The notes beneath the pieces were generated by a model. It worked only from the letters and a program-made list of their open reading frames with translations. It did no database searches and had not been told where the DNA came from. A stretch of 64,000 nucleotides of DNA from NCBI GenBank assembly GCA_963971225.1, contig OZ020267.1:53213590-53277589 (forward strand), written 5' to 3'. The position numbers and the translations under genes are program-made. Shown one piece after another: positions 12,060-24,653 of this stretch. Every line of letters begins with the position of its first letter. The first letter of the stretch is position 1. This DNA is from Melieria omissa. Taxonomy: Eukaryota; Arthropoda; Insecta; Diptera; Ulidiidae.

Positions 12060-12640
12060 AGAGCTGTAGCTGTTTATTATATTCGATGTGGTTGGGTTAA
12101 GTAGGGAAGGGCTTGTACGGCATAGACCGCTCTTCCACTCGGTGACCGAAATGGCCCATTGTGAATCCAATCTTATTTTCATCTGTTCAATCCGGAGCAA
12201 ACTATGTAGTTCGACCTCTTGATGAAAGACAGCACATCTGAAATTTCGATGACAAACCAGCCAGGTCCGTCAGGAATCCTGACCTGCAGAGCCGGGCAGT
12301 AGAAAAGAAAGTTTTGTGTCATTTCTACCTCTTCTTCATCTCTACAGATCTCTACAGCTTCTACAGACATCACTAGGCGAGAGTCGTCATTCGATGATCA
12401 TGAACCCAGTAGCGCAGTGTTCGTCGATAGCTTCTACGAGCTGCCAAATGCAAGATTGACTCTACTCGGATCGATAGAACAAATCGTGTATTTCTCAGGG
12501 AAAGGGCGTGCCCGACAAATGCTGAAATCGGTCCTACTACGCCATACCGGCTCAATATCTTATTTCGATGAAGTTTAATAAATTTTCGGTTCCGTAATTG
12601 ACTTGTAAGACCATGAGACAAGATTTAGTACGCGATTTCT
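12060..12640 (-). pseudogene. Non-LTR retrotransposon 3' end, decayed (RNase H tail and cysteine motif)
   Basis: The minus strand of 12180-12373 reads ICRDEEEVEMTQNFLFYCPA, the pattern CxxxEExExxxHxLCxCPAL found at the C-terminus of RNase H-bearing insect non-LTR elements. Just upstream (12373-12430, minus) TLRYWVHDHRMTTLA fits the preceding RNase H tail, which in relatives reads TGHWxIGxHAxRLG. Downstream, the string ATTCACAATGGGCCA near 12150 (minus) resembles the 3'-UTR at 52060. Stops and frame changes make it non-functional. Confidence 0.6.
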
Positions 12641-15600
12641 TGATTTCGATATTATGACATCTCTAATTTTGTACTATAAAATTGTATGAAAAGCAAACAA
12701 ATTGGGAAGCTAAACATGGGATACAAATCTAAAAGCAATCCGATTAATACACAGCTTGTAAAAGTGATTGTAAATTCCACAAATGCTGCTCTTATAAGAC
12801 AGTCTTAGCACAGTCATAGCAATTTTGTAAGGACATTGTCTATTTGGAAGTTATACCAGTTTTCCTAACAGTTGAAACTATTGCAGCGATTGCCTTAACT
12901 AAGAGAAAGAAGAGACTATAATCTGCCACTTCTGCCTGCTGGTTCTCTCTGTATAAAGATGGAAAACTTTAGATTCTCTCTACATTGATAACTTGAATGA
13001 CCTTAGACGAACTCATTAAGTTTCGAATGGTAGTTGAACTGAGGGATTCATCTACGAATCAAATTGGCATCTATAAGCTTTCCCAATCACTGCAGCGGAC
13101 GCATCATTCTTCTTTCTTTCGGTATCTTCTTCTTCTTTGTGTGTCTTTCACCAAGGTCCTGCACCCTCTCTAACCAAACCTATCCTAACACCAAGCACCG
13201 ACTACATAGTTTCTCTTCTTAACCAATCAAACTTTTTCCAAAGGAACATACTTCTAACTTCTAATTGGGATTCACTATACAAAATAAAAATTGTTAGATA
13301 AACCCATGCTTTCTAACAGCCCACAGAGAAGACCGATGATTGGTTGGTTGAGTGGTTGCTACCACAGCCAAGTAGCACAATTAGTACATAAAGTGCCATC
13401 TTGGTGCCACATTCTCATTTTGTGTTGGTATTTGTTGGTATTTTAGAGTTTTAGAAATTTTAAGAATTTTCGAGCATTCAATGCTGTAAATTATGAAGTT
13501 CGAATTTCTGAAAGAATTGAATTTGTGAGATGTCGAACTTGTGAGCGTCTACTGTATTTCAAATCCACTTTGTAATATCCAGGAATTTCTAATCTCCTGA
13601 CGTTCTGAGGTCTTCCGGAAAAGGAGTCCCGGACGAGCATCTCCGTAGCCTGTTCCTAGCTTAAATTGGATATGCCCACACACAGAAAGTGAGTCAAAGT
13701 CTCCCTCCGGTCCTCCTGCTACAACTGCAATCATGATTTTTAAAGGTTATTTGCAACTGGGCTGCGTGTTCTCTTACCGTCAAATAACCCGTAAGAATCA
13801 CAGTGAGTCTTGTGGTATTCGCATGAGTGTTCCAAGAAGTCACTTGTAACACCGTTACCCATTTATTTTTTGCTTAATACTTTTCGCCTTACACACTTAT
13901 TGCTTATCTGAATTGCTTAATTTAGCTTACATTATAAAATTAACGATTTCAATCGAATAAGCTCTTTAAAACATAATTCCCCGTAAGTTTGAAATGTGTG
14001 ACCGACTATCATTAATTTGTCAGTTCAAAAAATTCTTACGAACACTTTACACACTGTTGACTCTATTTAGCGCACAATTTTAGTTGAAAATGTTTGTCAG
14101 AACGGAGACAATTTCTGGTATCTGAATTAACTTAATCATCAGTGGGATGCACAAAGTTCAGTTAGAAAAATTCGTTTGCATAGTGGAATCCAGTAGAGAA
14201 TCTGTTTTTCATAATACCCAATAGTTCCGAATTATTTGATCAAAGTGCAGTTTGGTTGGCTTAGCTTCTTTGGCAAACAGAAAGACAGTCATTTGAAAGT
14301 AGCACAAATCGCTTGAAGAATCTGCTGATCAAAAACCGGTATTAGATAACTTCTAGGAGCTTATTCCAAATGGTATTCAAAGTCAAGCAACCTTCCTTCC
14401 CATAAACTGTACTGCTCCACTCCACCAGCAGCCAAATAGAAGCACAACGATTACACAGTGAGTAAAATACTGAATACTGAAAATATTGTCTTAAAGCGAT
14501 AGCCTTCGGAGATCTTACGGAATTGATAAGTTATAATTGAAAAATTTTGAGGAAATCACAAAAGTCATTGCGAAGACAACAGTCCGACACTTGACACAAC
14601 GTCAAAACAAATGTACAGCGCACTTTGCTTGGTCCATTTGTGTGTGCGCTGCCAGGCAGCACAACGCCGAACTCATTTGGGAGATTTGAATGCGGCGATT
14701 ATGTCACAATTACCGAAACTGTCCGACGGCGCATGAGTGACTGCGTTCGTTCAGTTCACTCGAGTTTGGTCCGAGGCGCGCTTGATTTGTTTGCCGCGCA
14801 GCAAATCAGATAAAACAAGTGCATTTGCATCAGATACGCGCCCCGAGCAGACAATGCGTCTAACATGTGAAAAGCGTCACGACCAGCCGCACAAATGCGG
14901 CTTTTAAGAGCTACCATTTTCCACCATTCACAGCCAGTCAGCGACACAGTCAGGGTCCAGAGGAAATATGCAACGAACGAATTTGTTGTGTTGAAAAATT
15001 GGAACAAAAGTACTGCTGTGCCTTACAAATGTGCTTTCCCGCCGTTGCATTGCTGAGATGCATTTCGTTTCGTAGCGTTGAATGGAAGAAAGCCGAGTGA
15101 ATGACAGCGACAAGGCTGCGCGGTCGGAAGTGTTGTGCATTCACAGGTTGGCCAACAAAAGCCAGACAGCATAAAAACACATAGTTAGAGTCAGAAATTA
15201 TGACAGCGACCCGAGTAACCAGCGGATCTGACATTAATCCACGCATTCAAAGGGCGTGAGAATTTTTGGGGCAGTGCAAGAATTGGCTCTCGAGAAGCTG
15301 CGCATTGATGAAGAAATTCTTGGCCCATTGTTGGTCGCTCAAAAGCGGCATTAGGCGACATTGAATTTGGTTAGGGAACAGCGGAAGAGAGAATGAATGA
15401 ACGATGGCTTTATGCAGCAAATGTCAACAGCTTCGAAGTTATGTTTGTATTTGTAAAGACAACGAATCACTAAATATTTCAGCAGCCCATTTCTCATGTA
15501 AAATGTTTTGTATTAATTTATATTTAGATTCAACGTTCTTGGCAGTGGCTTCAGCTGGCATCGAGTAGAATACACAGCGAGTTCAAATGCATATTTCAGC

Positions 15601-16175
15601 GCCAAATTGTGTGTGTTTTGCCCACTTTCAACTCCCACTGGCTCGCTACAAATGAAGCAATTTTCCGTGATGCAAAAATGCAGCCTCGAGTGTTGTTTCG
15701 GAAATTTATAATTTCCTTTATGTACACGATAGAAACAAGGCTCTGGCTTATAGTTTGGCAGTGCTGCGTTGCCCAAATACACTTTTGGGAATAGGCAACA
15801 TGTGTGCACACATGCTTCCAGCTTGACCTCACTGGCCAGTAATTTCCGCGGCAGCAACTATTCGATTTGATTGAGTTGGAAATGAGTTCGCAAAGTGCCC
15901 AAAGCGTTGTAGCTTTAGAACGAAGAGTAGCGATGCTTAAGCTGAGACTGGCGAAAAGCGGCAATGCATATAGCACACATGAGTCTCTTTAACAAGCATA
16001 GAATTTATATTTCCATATGGATTTTATATCCAGGAAAGTCATTTTTTGGCTTGAAAGTCATTGTAGAATTCAAAAACTTGACTGAAAACAATTTTAAAGA
16101 AGCTTTGTTGGTCCTTTACTCGCTGAAAACGCTTTAAAATTCCAACGCAATGCAATTTCTCCAATGCATATATTA
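12641..16175. other. Non-coding DNA, GC-richer at 14.6-15.3 kb
   Basis: No transposon ends, RNA gene or recognisable exon were found. The island at about 14590-15250 has overlapping ORFs on both strands with no motif. The 13549-13734 minus ORF (61 codons) is unrecognised. Confidence 0.45.
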
Positions 16176-17150
16176 CGTTTGTTTCTTGAGTCTTTTGTTT
16201 TTCGAGCTACTACAAGGAGCGCTTACTAAAATTTGCCCTCCTTTTGATTCCTAAAATGATTAGTCATTCTAAAATCCTGAATGTATCCATCAGGTTTGTT
16301 ACTTGAGTCTTTTGTTCTCAGAGATACCAAAACTAACGTAAATAACAGACATTTCTCATCGGCAAAACAGACTCGCGGTGTGATCAATTTCTGCTTCTAC
16401 AATAATTGAATAGTTTTCATTCTTAAATTCGCCATAGCGAAAATCTAAAATCTTAAATCCTCCAACCACCTATCAAGTTCGTTGCTTGAGTCTTTTGTGT
16501 TTCAGAGACACAATTGCTTTACATCTTCCTATTATGATCAGTTTTCAAATAATCAAAAGGCACCAAGTTCTCTATTGCACCCATCAGGTTCGTTGCTTAA
16601 GTCTTTTGTTCGAGAGAAACAAGCGCTGTACGTAAACATGCTCTTATTTTAGTCAATTTGTGCTTTTCAAATAATCATACGGCCCCAAATTCTCCAGTGC
16701 ACACAACAGGTTCGTTGCTTAAGTCTTTTGTTTCTACAGAAAACAAAACTAGCGTAAATTACAGAAATTTATATCTTTCGTTTTGTGCCGTTTGCGCTTC
16801 TGAAATAATTAAACCAGTTAAAAACTTATATTCCCTAACAACCTATTAGGTTCATTGCATGAATCGTTTGTCTTTCTAGTTACACCATTACTAAACATAA
16901 ACATTCTCTTCTCATGGTCCATTTGTGCTTTCCAAGTAATCAATCGACCTCAAATTTTTTAATGCACCCAACATGTTTGTTGCTTGAGTCTTTTGTTTTT
17001 AAAGACACTATTACTTTACATAAACATGCTCCTGTTAGAGTTGGTTTGTGCTTTCCAAATAATGAAACGACCCCAAATTATCTAATAAACCCAACAAGTT
17101 CGTTGCTAGAGTCTTTTGTTATAAGAAAAACTACAAATCGAGCACTTAAA
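16176..17150. repeat. Diverged tandem array, eight units of about 120 bp
   Basis: The marker GGTTCGTTGCTTGAGTCTTT, with substitutions, recurs at about 16177, 16292, 16474, 16585, 16707, 16848, 16972 and 17095. Between markers, CTTTCCAAATAAT and a GGCCCCAAATTCT-like string also recur. Spacing is 111-141 bp except for one 182-bp gap. The short ORFs 16658-16849 and 16914-17315 lie in this array, and their repeated SLLESFV-type phrases come from it. Confidence 0.85.
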
Positions 17151-18680
17151 GTATCATTCAACATTCACCGCCATTACCATGCACAAAGTGCATTCGCTGT
17201 CTCGGCGACTTGTGCCACAAAAATAATTAAGCAATTTAAATATTTATGCTGCATCGCGTCGCCGCCGCCGCAGTGGCGAACTCTAATCATTGGAAGTGAA
17301 TTAATATTAGCATAAATTCGTTGGTTTGACAACAAGTGTGAGCCGCTGACAAATTGAATGCACTAATAAGACTACCTAAAGTTTCCCAACAGTTGCGATT
17401 AGATTAATATTTTATTTTCCTCAGCCTTTATCGGGTTGTAAGCGGTCGACTAATGGCGACAATTTCTCTACAAGCAACGCGAACTTTGCCTCTGTTTGGT
17501 GCCATGAAAAATGGTCTATCCACTTATTGGTCCGCTAACGACAACGACGAACAACGAAATATTGTACTCTGGCTGGAAAAAGTTTTAGCGTTTTAGCATC
17601 GAATTAATTCGATACCAAGTTCCACCATTAGTGGCGTCAAACGCGACGGCAATGAACGTTGAACGCTTATCGGCGCCCAACCATTTGCCAAGTGAAAAAT
17701 TCGTTGCCATAAGTGAGCAATTAAAACAGGCTACTTCAAATGAACCGCCACTTCTGGTGGCTGGAAAATATTTTACTAAAACTACACGTACACACAAAAG
17801 AATTTGAATTTTTATTTATTCAAAAGTCGAAAATGGGAGCGCAGCGCCAGAAACAATGGTTTGAAAAATTATCCACTTAATTCCTGCACTAATTCGTCTA
17901 ATTAAAACGCCTGAACTGGTTAGCGCTTACCAATTAATAAGACTACGCGGCTCATGCATGGAAGTTCAACACAAACGCCCAAAAAAATAATGCAATTCAA
18001 CATGCAGACTTAAGCCACATGGGCGAGCCGCAGCACAGGTTACCAAAAACAAATTAAAACCCATTCAGCTGCAGCTGTTAACAGAGAACATATTTCGTTA
18101 GATTCAGATGAACTTTCGCTGCACGCCAATATTCCAAATTGATTTTACATATTAACATATTTTGGAAAAATCAAAAAGGGAACAACAACATTGTCTGAAA
18201 TTGCAATTCGTTCAGTCTCGTAATTTGTAGGCTTTGCTTTGTGGCGTGAAGTTTTTGCATTAATTAATTACCATATTAACATAATTGAATAAATATTGAA
18301 AATTATGTGTATTTGCGTGTAATTTCATTGACCAGACGAAATCTCATAAATAGTGTGATAAGCCGTTGCGGCATATTTACTTTGCTTAACAACTCCCCCG
18401 TCTAAAACCATAAAGTTTTGGATTGCACTAAAAATGGTATTTAAATTACTTAAGCTAACGCGGAGATAAAGAGGAATTGGGAAAAGTCCAGTAGGGTTTA
18501 ATAAAATACATATGGAAACAACTATAAAAAACTATGTAGTATTGTCAGATACAATTTTTAATACAACAACCTTAGCACAAACTACGATGTATAAGACGAA
18601 CGATGATAGACTTGCACGCTGTACAAATGTAATAAGTAGAAATTTTGCACCATGGAAGGCTGCCTTAGTCTTTAGTCTTA
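17151..18680. other. Non-coding DNA
   Basis: AT-rich, with a small GCC run near 17255-17270. I see no gene, RNA or element with definable ends. Confidence 0.45.
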
Positions 18681-18689
18681 GTTCTAGAC

Positions 18690-19245
18690 TTTTTTTTCCC
18701 CTTGTTCACTTCTCTCGGAAGCATAGGGCCTCCACAAGACAGCCTTGTGTTGGTTACATTAATCAGTTGGGTTGTTCTGCCAGGGTAGGTGATTGGCCTG
18801 CCGCAGGTAGTCCTAAGTGATGGAATCATCTAACGCCGCTCAGGAACGTCGCCTCCGCTCGTAACGCCATCTGTTGTGAGGAGGTTACAGCAGAGTGGTT
18901 GCGGACCTCGCTAGGATCAGGTTGGTGCTTTTTTCGCAGTTGTCTGCTTCCCCTTGCAGATGTCGCTCGTGCGCCTGTTTTGCGTAACTGTTTATTTGTT
19001 TGCTTTTATCAGCCGCACAGCGCATAATTGCGTATTCTATTGCGTGGAAGTAAGTGGAATAGGAATAATTGGGTTGGGAATCAATGAATTTGGATATATT
19101 GCAGGGTTTTTAGGAAAATTTTGAGAACAGGAAAAATCGGAAAAATTGGATGGAAAAGTGCGGGGACCGTGCACACGGCGGGAGTTGAATCCGCGACCTC
19201 TGGGATGACAGTCTAGTGCACTCACGCTAGGCTATCGAGGCTGCG
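18690..19245 (-). mobile_element. tRNA-derived SINE-like retroelement, copy 1
   Basis: Read on the minus strand, the right end starts like a tRNA: CCTCGATAGCCTAGCGTGAG (A-box region), then GGTCGCGGATTCAACTCCCG (B-box region). The copy continues about 500 bp to a tail region with GGGCCTATGC... changed to GGCCCTATGCTTCCGAGAGA near 18715-18735. The same head and the same tail, in the same order, recur at 52770-53325 (minus), which defines one family about 550 bp long. There is no anticodon stem able to serve as a functional tRNA. Confidence 0.65.
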
Positions 19246-19920
19246 AGTTCTAGACTTTAGTCTTCCAAAAATCCCAGATAGAAAAGCCCAACTCATTGCA
19301 TCCATAGAACTTTCCATTATGTCTAAGAAACGATGATTGAGCCATCGAACGATTCGGATTGCTTTACTCAAATATATTCTCGCAATTGATTAACAATAAA
19401 TTTTAGTTATAACTAGGTATCGGATTTGTATGCAAAAACTATGCGAAAAAATGCCAAAATATGCAAAATATACAAAATAAGCAAAAATAGTTTCTTTCTT
19501 GGTCCCGTTCAAATCGGAAGCTCCAAAAAAATATGCACTTGCATTTAATTCCGATCTCCCTAGCTATAACCAACTTCATCATAGCCTACACTACAGCTGC
19601 TTTTATTTCCCATACTAGTTAATTGGTAAATGAATGGTCAGAAACGGACAATAACGTACGAAAACCAATTCTGACAATGCTGATCATACATTTTCAAACT
19701 AGAAAAAACTTTTTTTTGTGGAGTTCAAACCAACATTCCAAAGTATAAGAAGAAGTGAAAAGAAAACCATTATTTTTTCCAATAGGCTTAAGTAGTCTGT
19801 ACCTCGCGATCAGAGAAGATGTCTAAAGAAATATAAGATTTCCTACTAAAAAATGCTTCTTAGACAATTTTGTAATTGCTTGGCTCAATTCTGTTTAAGA
19901 TGGACACCAGTAAAGAGAAA
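19246..19920. other. AT-rich non-coding stretch
   Basis: Nothing recognised. A run of ATGCAAAA-type repeats lies at about 19420-19490. Confidence 0.45.
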
Positions 19921-19924
19921 ATAC

Positions 19925-20549
19925 GCCATTTACAGTTTTGTCTACCACACTTGTGCTATTCTTGTAGTTCTCATCTCATCATCTGCTTCATTTAGATAGC
20001 GATAGATGTAAACGAGTGTTTCACCAGCTCGGGCTGGGAATCGAACCAGAGGCTCTGGTATCGTAAGGTCTCACAATTGCCGCAAAACTCAAATGCCAAT
20101 CGTGTGAACTGGATTCGGTCTCGGCGGAAATGTCAAAAATATTCGAATTGACTCCTGTTGCACCGACCGAAATCGGTACTGTAGTGTCAATCGTGTGAAC
20201 AGTTGAAGCCAGACAAAAAATTAAAAATTGAGCCGAAATTTGTCGGCAACTCGAGCACCAACTTTGAAATTGTTTGAGAATTTAATTCAATTTTTTTTCG
20301 ATTCGGGCAATCGTGTGACCTACCTATGAAATCGTTCGGTGCGATATTTCTGCTCGCTAGGTTGAGCCCACAAAGTTTGTCGGAACTGGGGTAATCGTGT
20401 GGTCCAAATAAAACACGTTTTGCTCAATTGACAATTTCTGCGTAGTCAATGCCCGACCAGATCGGGCAGGCTATGATCGGCACATTTGCGGCAATCGTGG
20501 GACCTTAGCTTAAGAAGCCAGTGCGCTACCCACTGGACTATTGCGGCCG
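19925..20549 (-). mobile_element. tRNA-derived SINE interrupted by a MITE
   Basis: On the minus strand the tRNA-like head starts at about 20549 (GCCGCAATAGTCCAGTGGGT, A-box region). It is cut in the anticodon region by the MITE at 20067-20504 and resumes at 20066 with CTCTGGTTCGATTCCCAGCC, an excellent B box. The body continues as GGGCTGGTGAAACACTCG and then TATCGCTATCTAAATGAAGC. The post-B-box body is shared with 47440-47580 (minus), which makes this a SINE family rather than a tRNA gene. Confidence 0.75.
20067..20504. mobile_element. MITE with ~20-bp terminal inverted repeats and five internal copies of a tip motif
   Basis: The element is 438 bp. It starts GGTCTCACAATTGCCGCAAA; read inward from the right it starts GGTCCCACGATTGCCGCAAA (two mismatches in 20). 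The tip-like motif CAATCGTGTGRNC recurs inside at about 20097, 20188, 20308, 20391 and near the right end at 20492. It has no ORF. It sits in the anticodon region of a tRNA-type SINE. Flanks are TAA on the left and TTA on the right, so a 3-bp duplication as in PIF/Harbinger is possible but not clean. I cannot assign a superfamily. Confidence 0.8.
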
Positions 20550-20560
20550 ACAATTATCAT

Positions 20561-21010
20561 GTAAGCACTATTTCGATTGCTCAGGAGTTAAAAAAGGAAC
20601 CGTTTCGAATCACTTGAATAATCACTTGGATACAAAAAGAAGCTACATGGATAGGTGCCACACAAATTAACTCGAACAATTTTCCAATTCCATGTATGAA
20701 TCGCTTCAATCAATCTTAGTAAAATCAACCCTTTTCTGAAATGGATGGAAACTGTTATTTAAAAGTGGATAAATTACGACAACGTCAAAAGAAAACAGTC
20801 GCGGTTGAATTGCCGTAATCAGGCTCAAACGGTGGCTAAACCAGAATAGACACAGAATAGTCAGAAAAGTTTTGCTGTGTGTTTGGTGAGATTTTCAGGG
20901 AATCATGTACTATGAGTTGCTCCGCTACGAACAAACTCTTAATTCGGACCTGTGCTGTCAACAATTGGACCGTCTCAAAGCATCAATCGCCCAGTAGAGG
21001 CCAGCTTTGG
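20561..21010 (+). pseudogene. Decayed mariner transposase, N-terminal to catalytic-core fragment
   Basis: No long ORF survives, but frame-by-frame reading gives mariner blocks in the right order: GTVSNHLN and LGYKKKL (second helix-turn-helix), then VPHKLTRT (WVPHEL motif) near 20655, AQTVAKPE near 20825, VRKVLLCVW*DFQG at about 20860-20905 (the WWD block with a stop), and MYYELLRYEQTLNSDLCCQQ followed by LDRLKASIAQ*RPALANR up to about 21010. It stops just before the HDNARPH catalytic motif. At least three frameshifts and several stops are present. I did not find its terminal repeats. Confidence 0.8.
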
Positions 21011-22228
21011 CCAATAGGAGAGTAACAGAGATAAATTGTAAATGATGAAATTAAAGACAGATATTAAAATTAAATTAAAGAGAAATATTTAATGTATTTT
21101 TTATAAAATTAACCAAACAATCGCAATTTATTTTGCTCTATAAATTCACGTAAAATTTTTTCTGTAATCGAGAAAAACCTTTCTAAATCTAAATCTCTAA
21201 AATTACATAAATTTTTTTTCTATTTGTTTTTCTCTTCTGATAGAATTTCTTGATTTCCGTTTCCAGTTTTTAATTATGAATTTCAAAATTTATTTTCCAT
21301 ATGTAAAATATATTTAATTCCACAAGATCCTCTTTACAGTAGTTTACAATTATCAGTTAATGGCCAATAACCATTAGTTCGATCTTAGAGTATCTGTAAG
21401 CCGATCATAATCCAGTTGGCTTTCTTTCTATTCGACAATAATTTAGATAAAACCACGAATATATGAAGTAATAAGAAACACAACAAAAACCCAACATTAA
21501 TTAATATATTTCCAGTTGAAAAATAAACGAGAAGAAAATCAATAAGCACCGGAAATTGGCGCGTGGATACGTTCGCGAACGCAAGTGGCACACCAGCAGT
21601 AACGCCAGCAACGGCTGGCTGGCACCGCCAAGCTGAAGACAAAAAATTAAGTTTAGTTTTTGTTGTTGTTGTTATTATTATTCGTTTGACTTTAACGAAC
21701 GATTAATTTGAATTTCAAGAGATTGAAAATGGAAATAAAATGATTTTGATTTTTAATTTATGCGCCGTGATATTGTCTTAGCAGCCGGTCCAACGGCGAG
21801 TGAGAAATGCTGAAACGAAAACAACAAAAACAATTTTTTGAAGCAGTCAACAGACGACGAAAGTCACCGTCGCCGTCATCGTCCACGTCAGTGTGCTGCA
21901 AAGTCGTGATTTACTCTTTCTGCTCCTTTTTTTCATTTTATTTTATTTTAATTTTTCATTTTGTGCTTTAGCATCGATGCTGTTGTCGTTGTTTTCGTTG
22001 TTGTTGTATTTCTATTTGAATTTTGAGCCGCCTGCAAGCGGCCGGGGCTGCGGTGTTTAGTGTCAAGACAAAATGCTCGCCGCGTTGACACTGTGACACC
22101 AGCAAAGCAGAAAGCGGCAAGAAGTCAACGACAGCCGTCGACGGGCCGCGCGCCAGCCACATAAATTGCTGCTGGCCACGTTTGAAGCCGCAGATCGTGC
22201 CCGAGCCGAGCAGCGCGCAAATAATTCT

Positions 22229-22259
<31 letters not shown>

Positions 22260-24650
22260 AACTTATTTGTGTACATTCGAAGCGGCCGCACACTCACTCG
22301 ACTACATTTTGTGAGCTCGAAACGTGTCAACAGCGCCGCAGCGGACACACACAAAAAATTCATTCATAAATTTCTGAATTAGCAAAAGTGTCGAATCGGA
22401 CGGACGGCCAACGCAGCGCGACTTTGACTTGACTGAACTGAACTTGGGTTGGCTTAGCATGAATGAATTTGAAAATCAATTTTATGATTTGTTTTTGTAA
22501 GCGAATTGATTGCGCGCTCGTTTCGAGACTTTCGAGGCAAACGCCAGCGGCCGATTGCTGCCCGAACACGACGAAACGCTCTAAAGTTTTCCAAGTTTTT
22601 GAAAAGTTGCCGTTCTTGCTCGTTGACTTTACAACATCCGGTGTGGTGCTGCGTTGTGCTTTATTGTTGTTTTTGTTGTTGTCGCACTTCTATTCATCAT
22701 CGAGCTCAATGGCAATGACAGTGACAACAATAACAATTAAAGTCACTATAATAACAACAACAACTAAAACAGCAATAATAATGTAATGTGTTTAATGTGT
22801 TGGGCGTTGAACAGTCGACTATAAAATTGCTGGCATCTGTCTTATTTTGTTGTTGTTGTTGGTTGTATTTAGCAAGTATAGAATTACCAGACGATTTGTT
22901 TGAATGTCCTCAATGCTGATCTCACACCATGTGGCATTGTTGAAGACACCTCATCTGCTCTGCCATAGTTAAGAGATTTCTTGGCCGGGCAATTTGTTGC
23001 AAATGTTTCGCTGACATTTTGCCTACATTTCGCACTGTTGACATGCTTTGAAATTTACAACACACGGCTGAATGGTGACCACACAACTATGTCTTGTAAA
23101 AGGTGAAATATTTCTTTTTTGTTTGTGAAATCAATGGACTCTAAAGTTTAATACTTAAATTTTCGGGATTTGTATTTCCTCAGTTTGCAAGTTGATGAAT
23201 TTGTCACAAGACACTTTGCAGTAGAAGTTGACCAACAATGAGTGACGCGACATCTCAGCAAACTTGAGCTGTAATGTTTATATGCCTAAAGTCAAATTAA
23301 TTATTTTTTTGTTGTATTTGCTATTTTATAGTCCACAACACCAGAAACTGAACTCATGTTGACTTCAAAATAATGACAACATTTTCTCCAAACAAGACCT
23401 GTCAATGCCTCTCAACCAGTTTTGACTTCAACACGCACACCAACAAATTCATTATTAGCAATCGGCCATGGTTTATAACTTATGGAATGTTGAAATTATT
23501 TTCTGGTCACACTTTTCACCTACTTAACATCTTCACTGCGCCGCACGTTGTTCTGCGCTGCCACTCGATTCTGACGCCAGCGAATTTAATGACAGTTAGT
23601 TTCATAGTTTCTGGTGGAGCGCACGATTTCAAGCGGCCTATGGCAGCAACTGCACCATTCCAATATTCATTTCACGGCACCACAATCACACTCGATGCAA
23701 CAATTAAAATGCTAATTGAATTTGAGCGCAGACGAATTTGTCGCCGCCGCCACTTTCATCTGTGCCGTCAGCGCACCCCAACGTCAAACATGGCGTTGAT
23801 AATGCTTGACTTATACATTTTCTATATGAAATACTTAAAACAGAAGTGGTTTAAGTAAGTAATTTAGTAGCAGCTATGGCAAATTGCCGCGTGGCTTAAT
23901 ACGATTATGTGACCGGTGACTACGACGCCGCACGCGGCAAACCCTTTTTCATATACAAATGAAGTTGTCAATCTTTACAGCCCAATATTATTAAGAAATT
24001 AAGGAAATTGAATTTTCAACAAATTCGAAATTGATGTGTGTCGGAGTAGTTTGAGTGGCGGCAGCGGCAATGCAGGTGACAAGTATCTCCAGCTGCTTGT
24101 TGGATTTTTTTGGAGTGATTTGGTCAGCACGCTTTAGGAAGATTGAATTTTTATCAGAATTGTTCAATGGTAATTAGTGCACATTTCCATATAAATTGAC
24201 ACTAATTTCAGATAGTTTTCTTTGGCCACAAAGAAGCCGCAGAAAAGTTACGTTGAATTGAAATAAGCCGACAAAAGTTGCCGAAGTGAATATTTACATG
24301 AAAAAAACTTGACTTTTAATGTCATTTGAATTTGATTATAATTAGAATAAATAAAAGCTCACAATTCTGTAGATTTTTTTATTTTTTAAGAATTTTTTAT
24401 AAAGAAATTAGAAAACAAAATTGTAAAAATGTTTATTATAAAAATTGTCAGATTTAACCAAACATGTCGGACTTACTACATGTAGTTCATCTGTTTGGAG
24501 GTGATGAAGGAACTGTGACTTAAGTTTGCTAACCAACGCAATGATTTGGGTTAAAGCATATTTGGGTTAGAAGAAGAGTTTTTCAAAATTTTTACTAATA
24601 AATTTTTTAATTATAATACAATAATATTCAAAATAAATATACTTATGTAT
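21011..24650. other. Non-coding DNA with GC-richer island at 21.8-22.7 kb
   Basis: The island carries TTG/CAA runs and a CA microsatellite. ORFs such as 22463-22786 (plus) and 21968-22363 (minus) overlap one another and are low in complexity. The 161-codon plus ORF at 23373-23858 has no recognisable motif. No gene is supported. Confidence 0.45.
22229..22258. repeat. CA microsatellite
   Basis: About 13 consecutive AC units ending in GCACAC. Confidence 0.9.
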
Positions 24651-24653
24651 ATA

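Noticed and set aside
23373..23858. 161-codon plus-strand ORF
   Set aside because: No recognisable domain, Thr/His/Phe-rich mixed composition, no splice or promoter context; an ORF this long is expected by chance in 64 kb.
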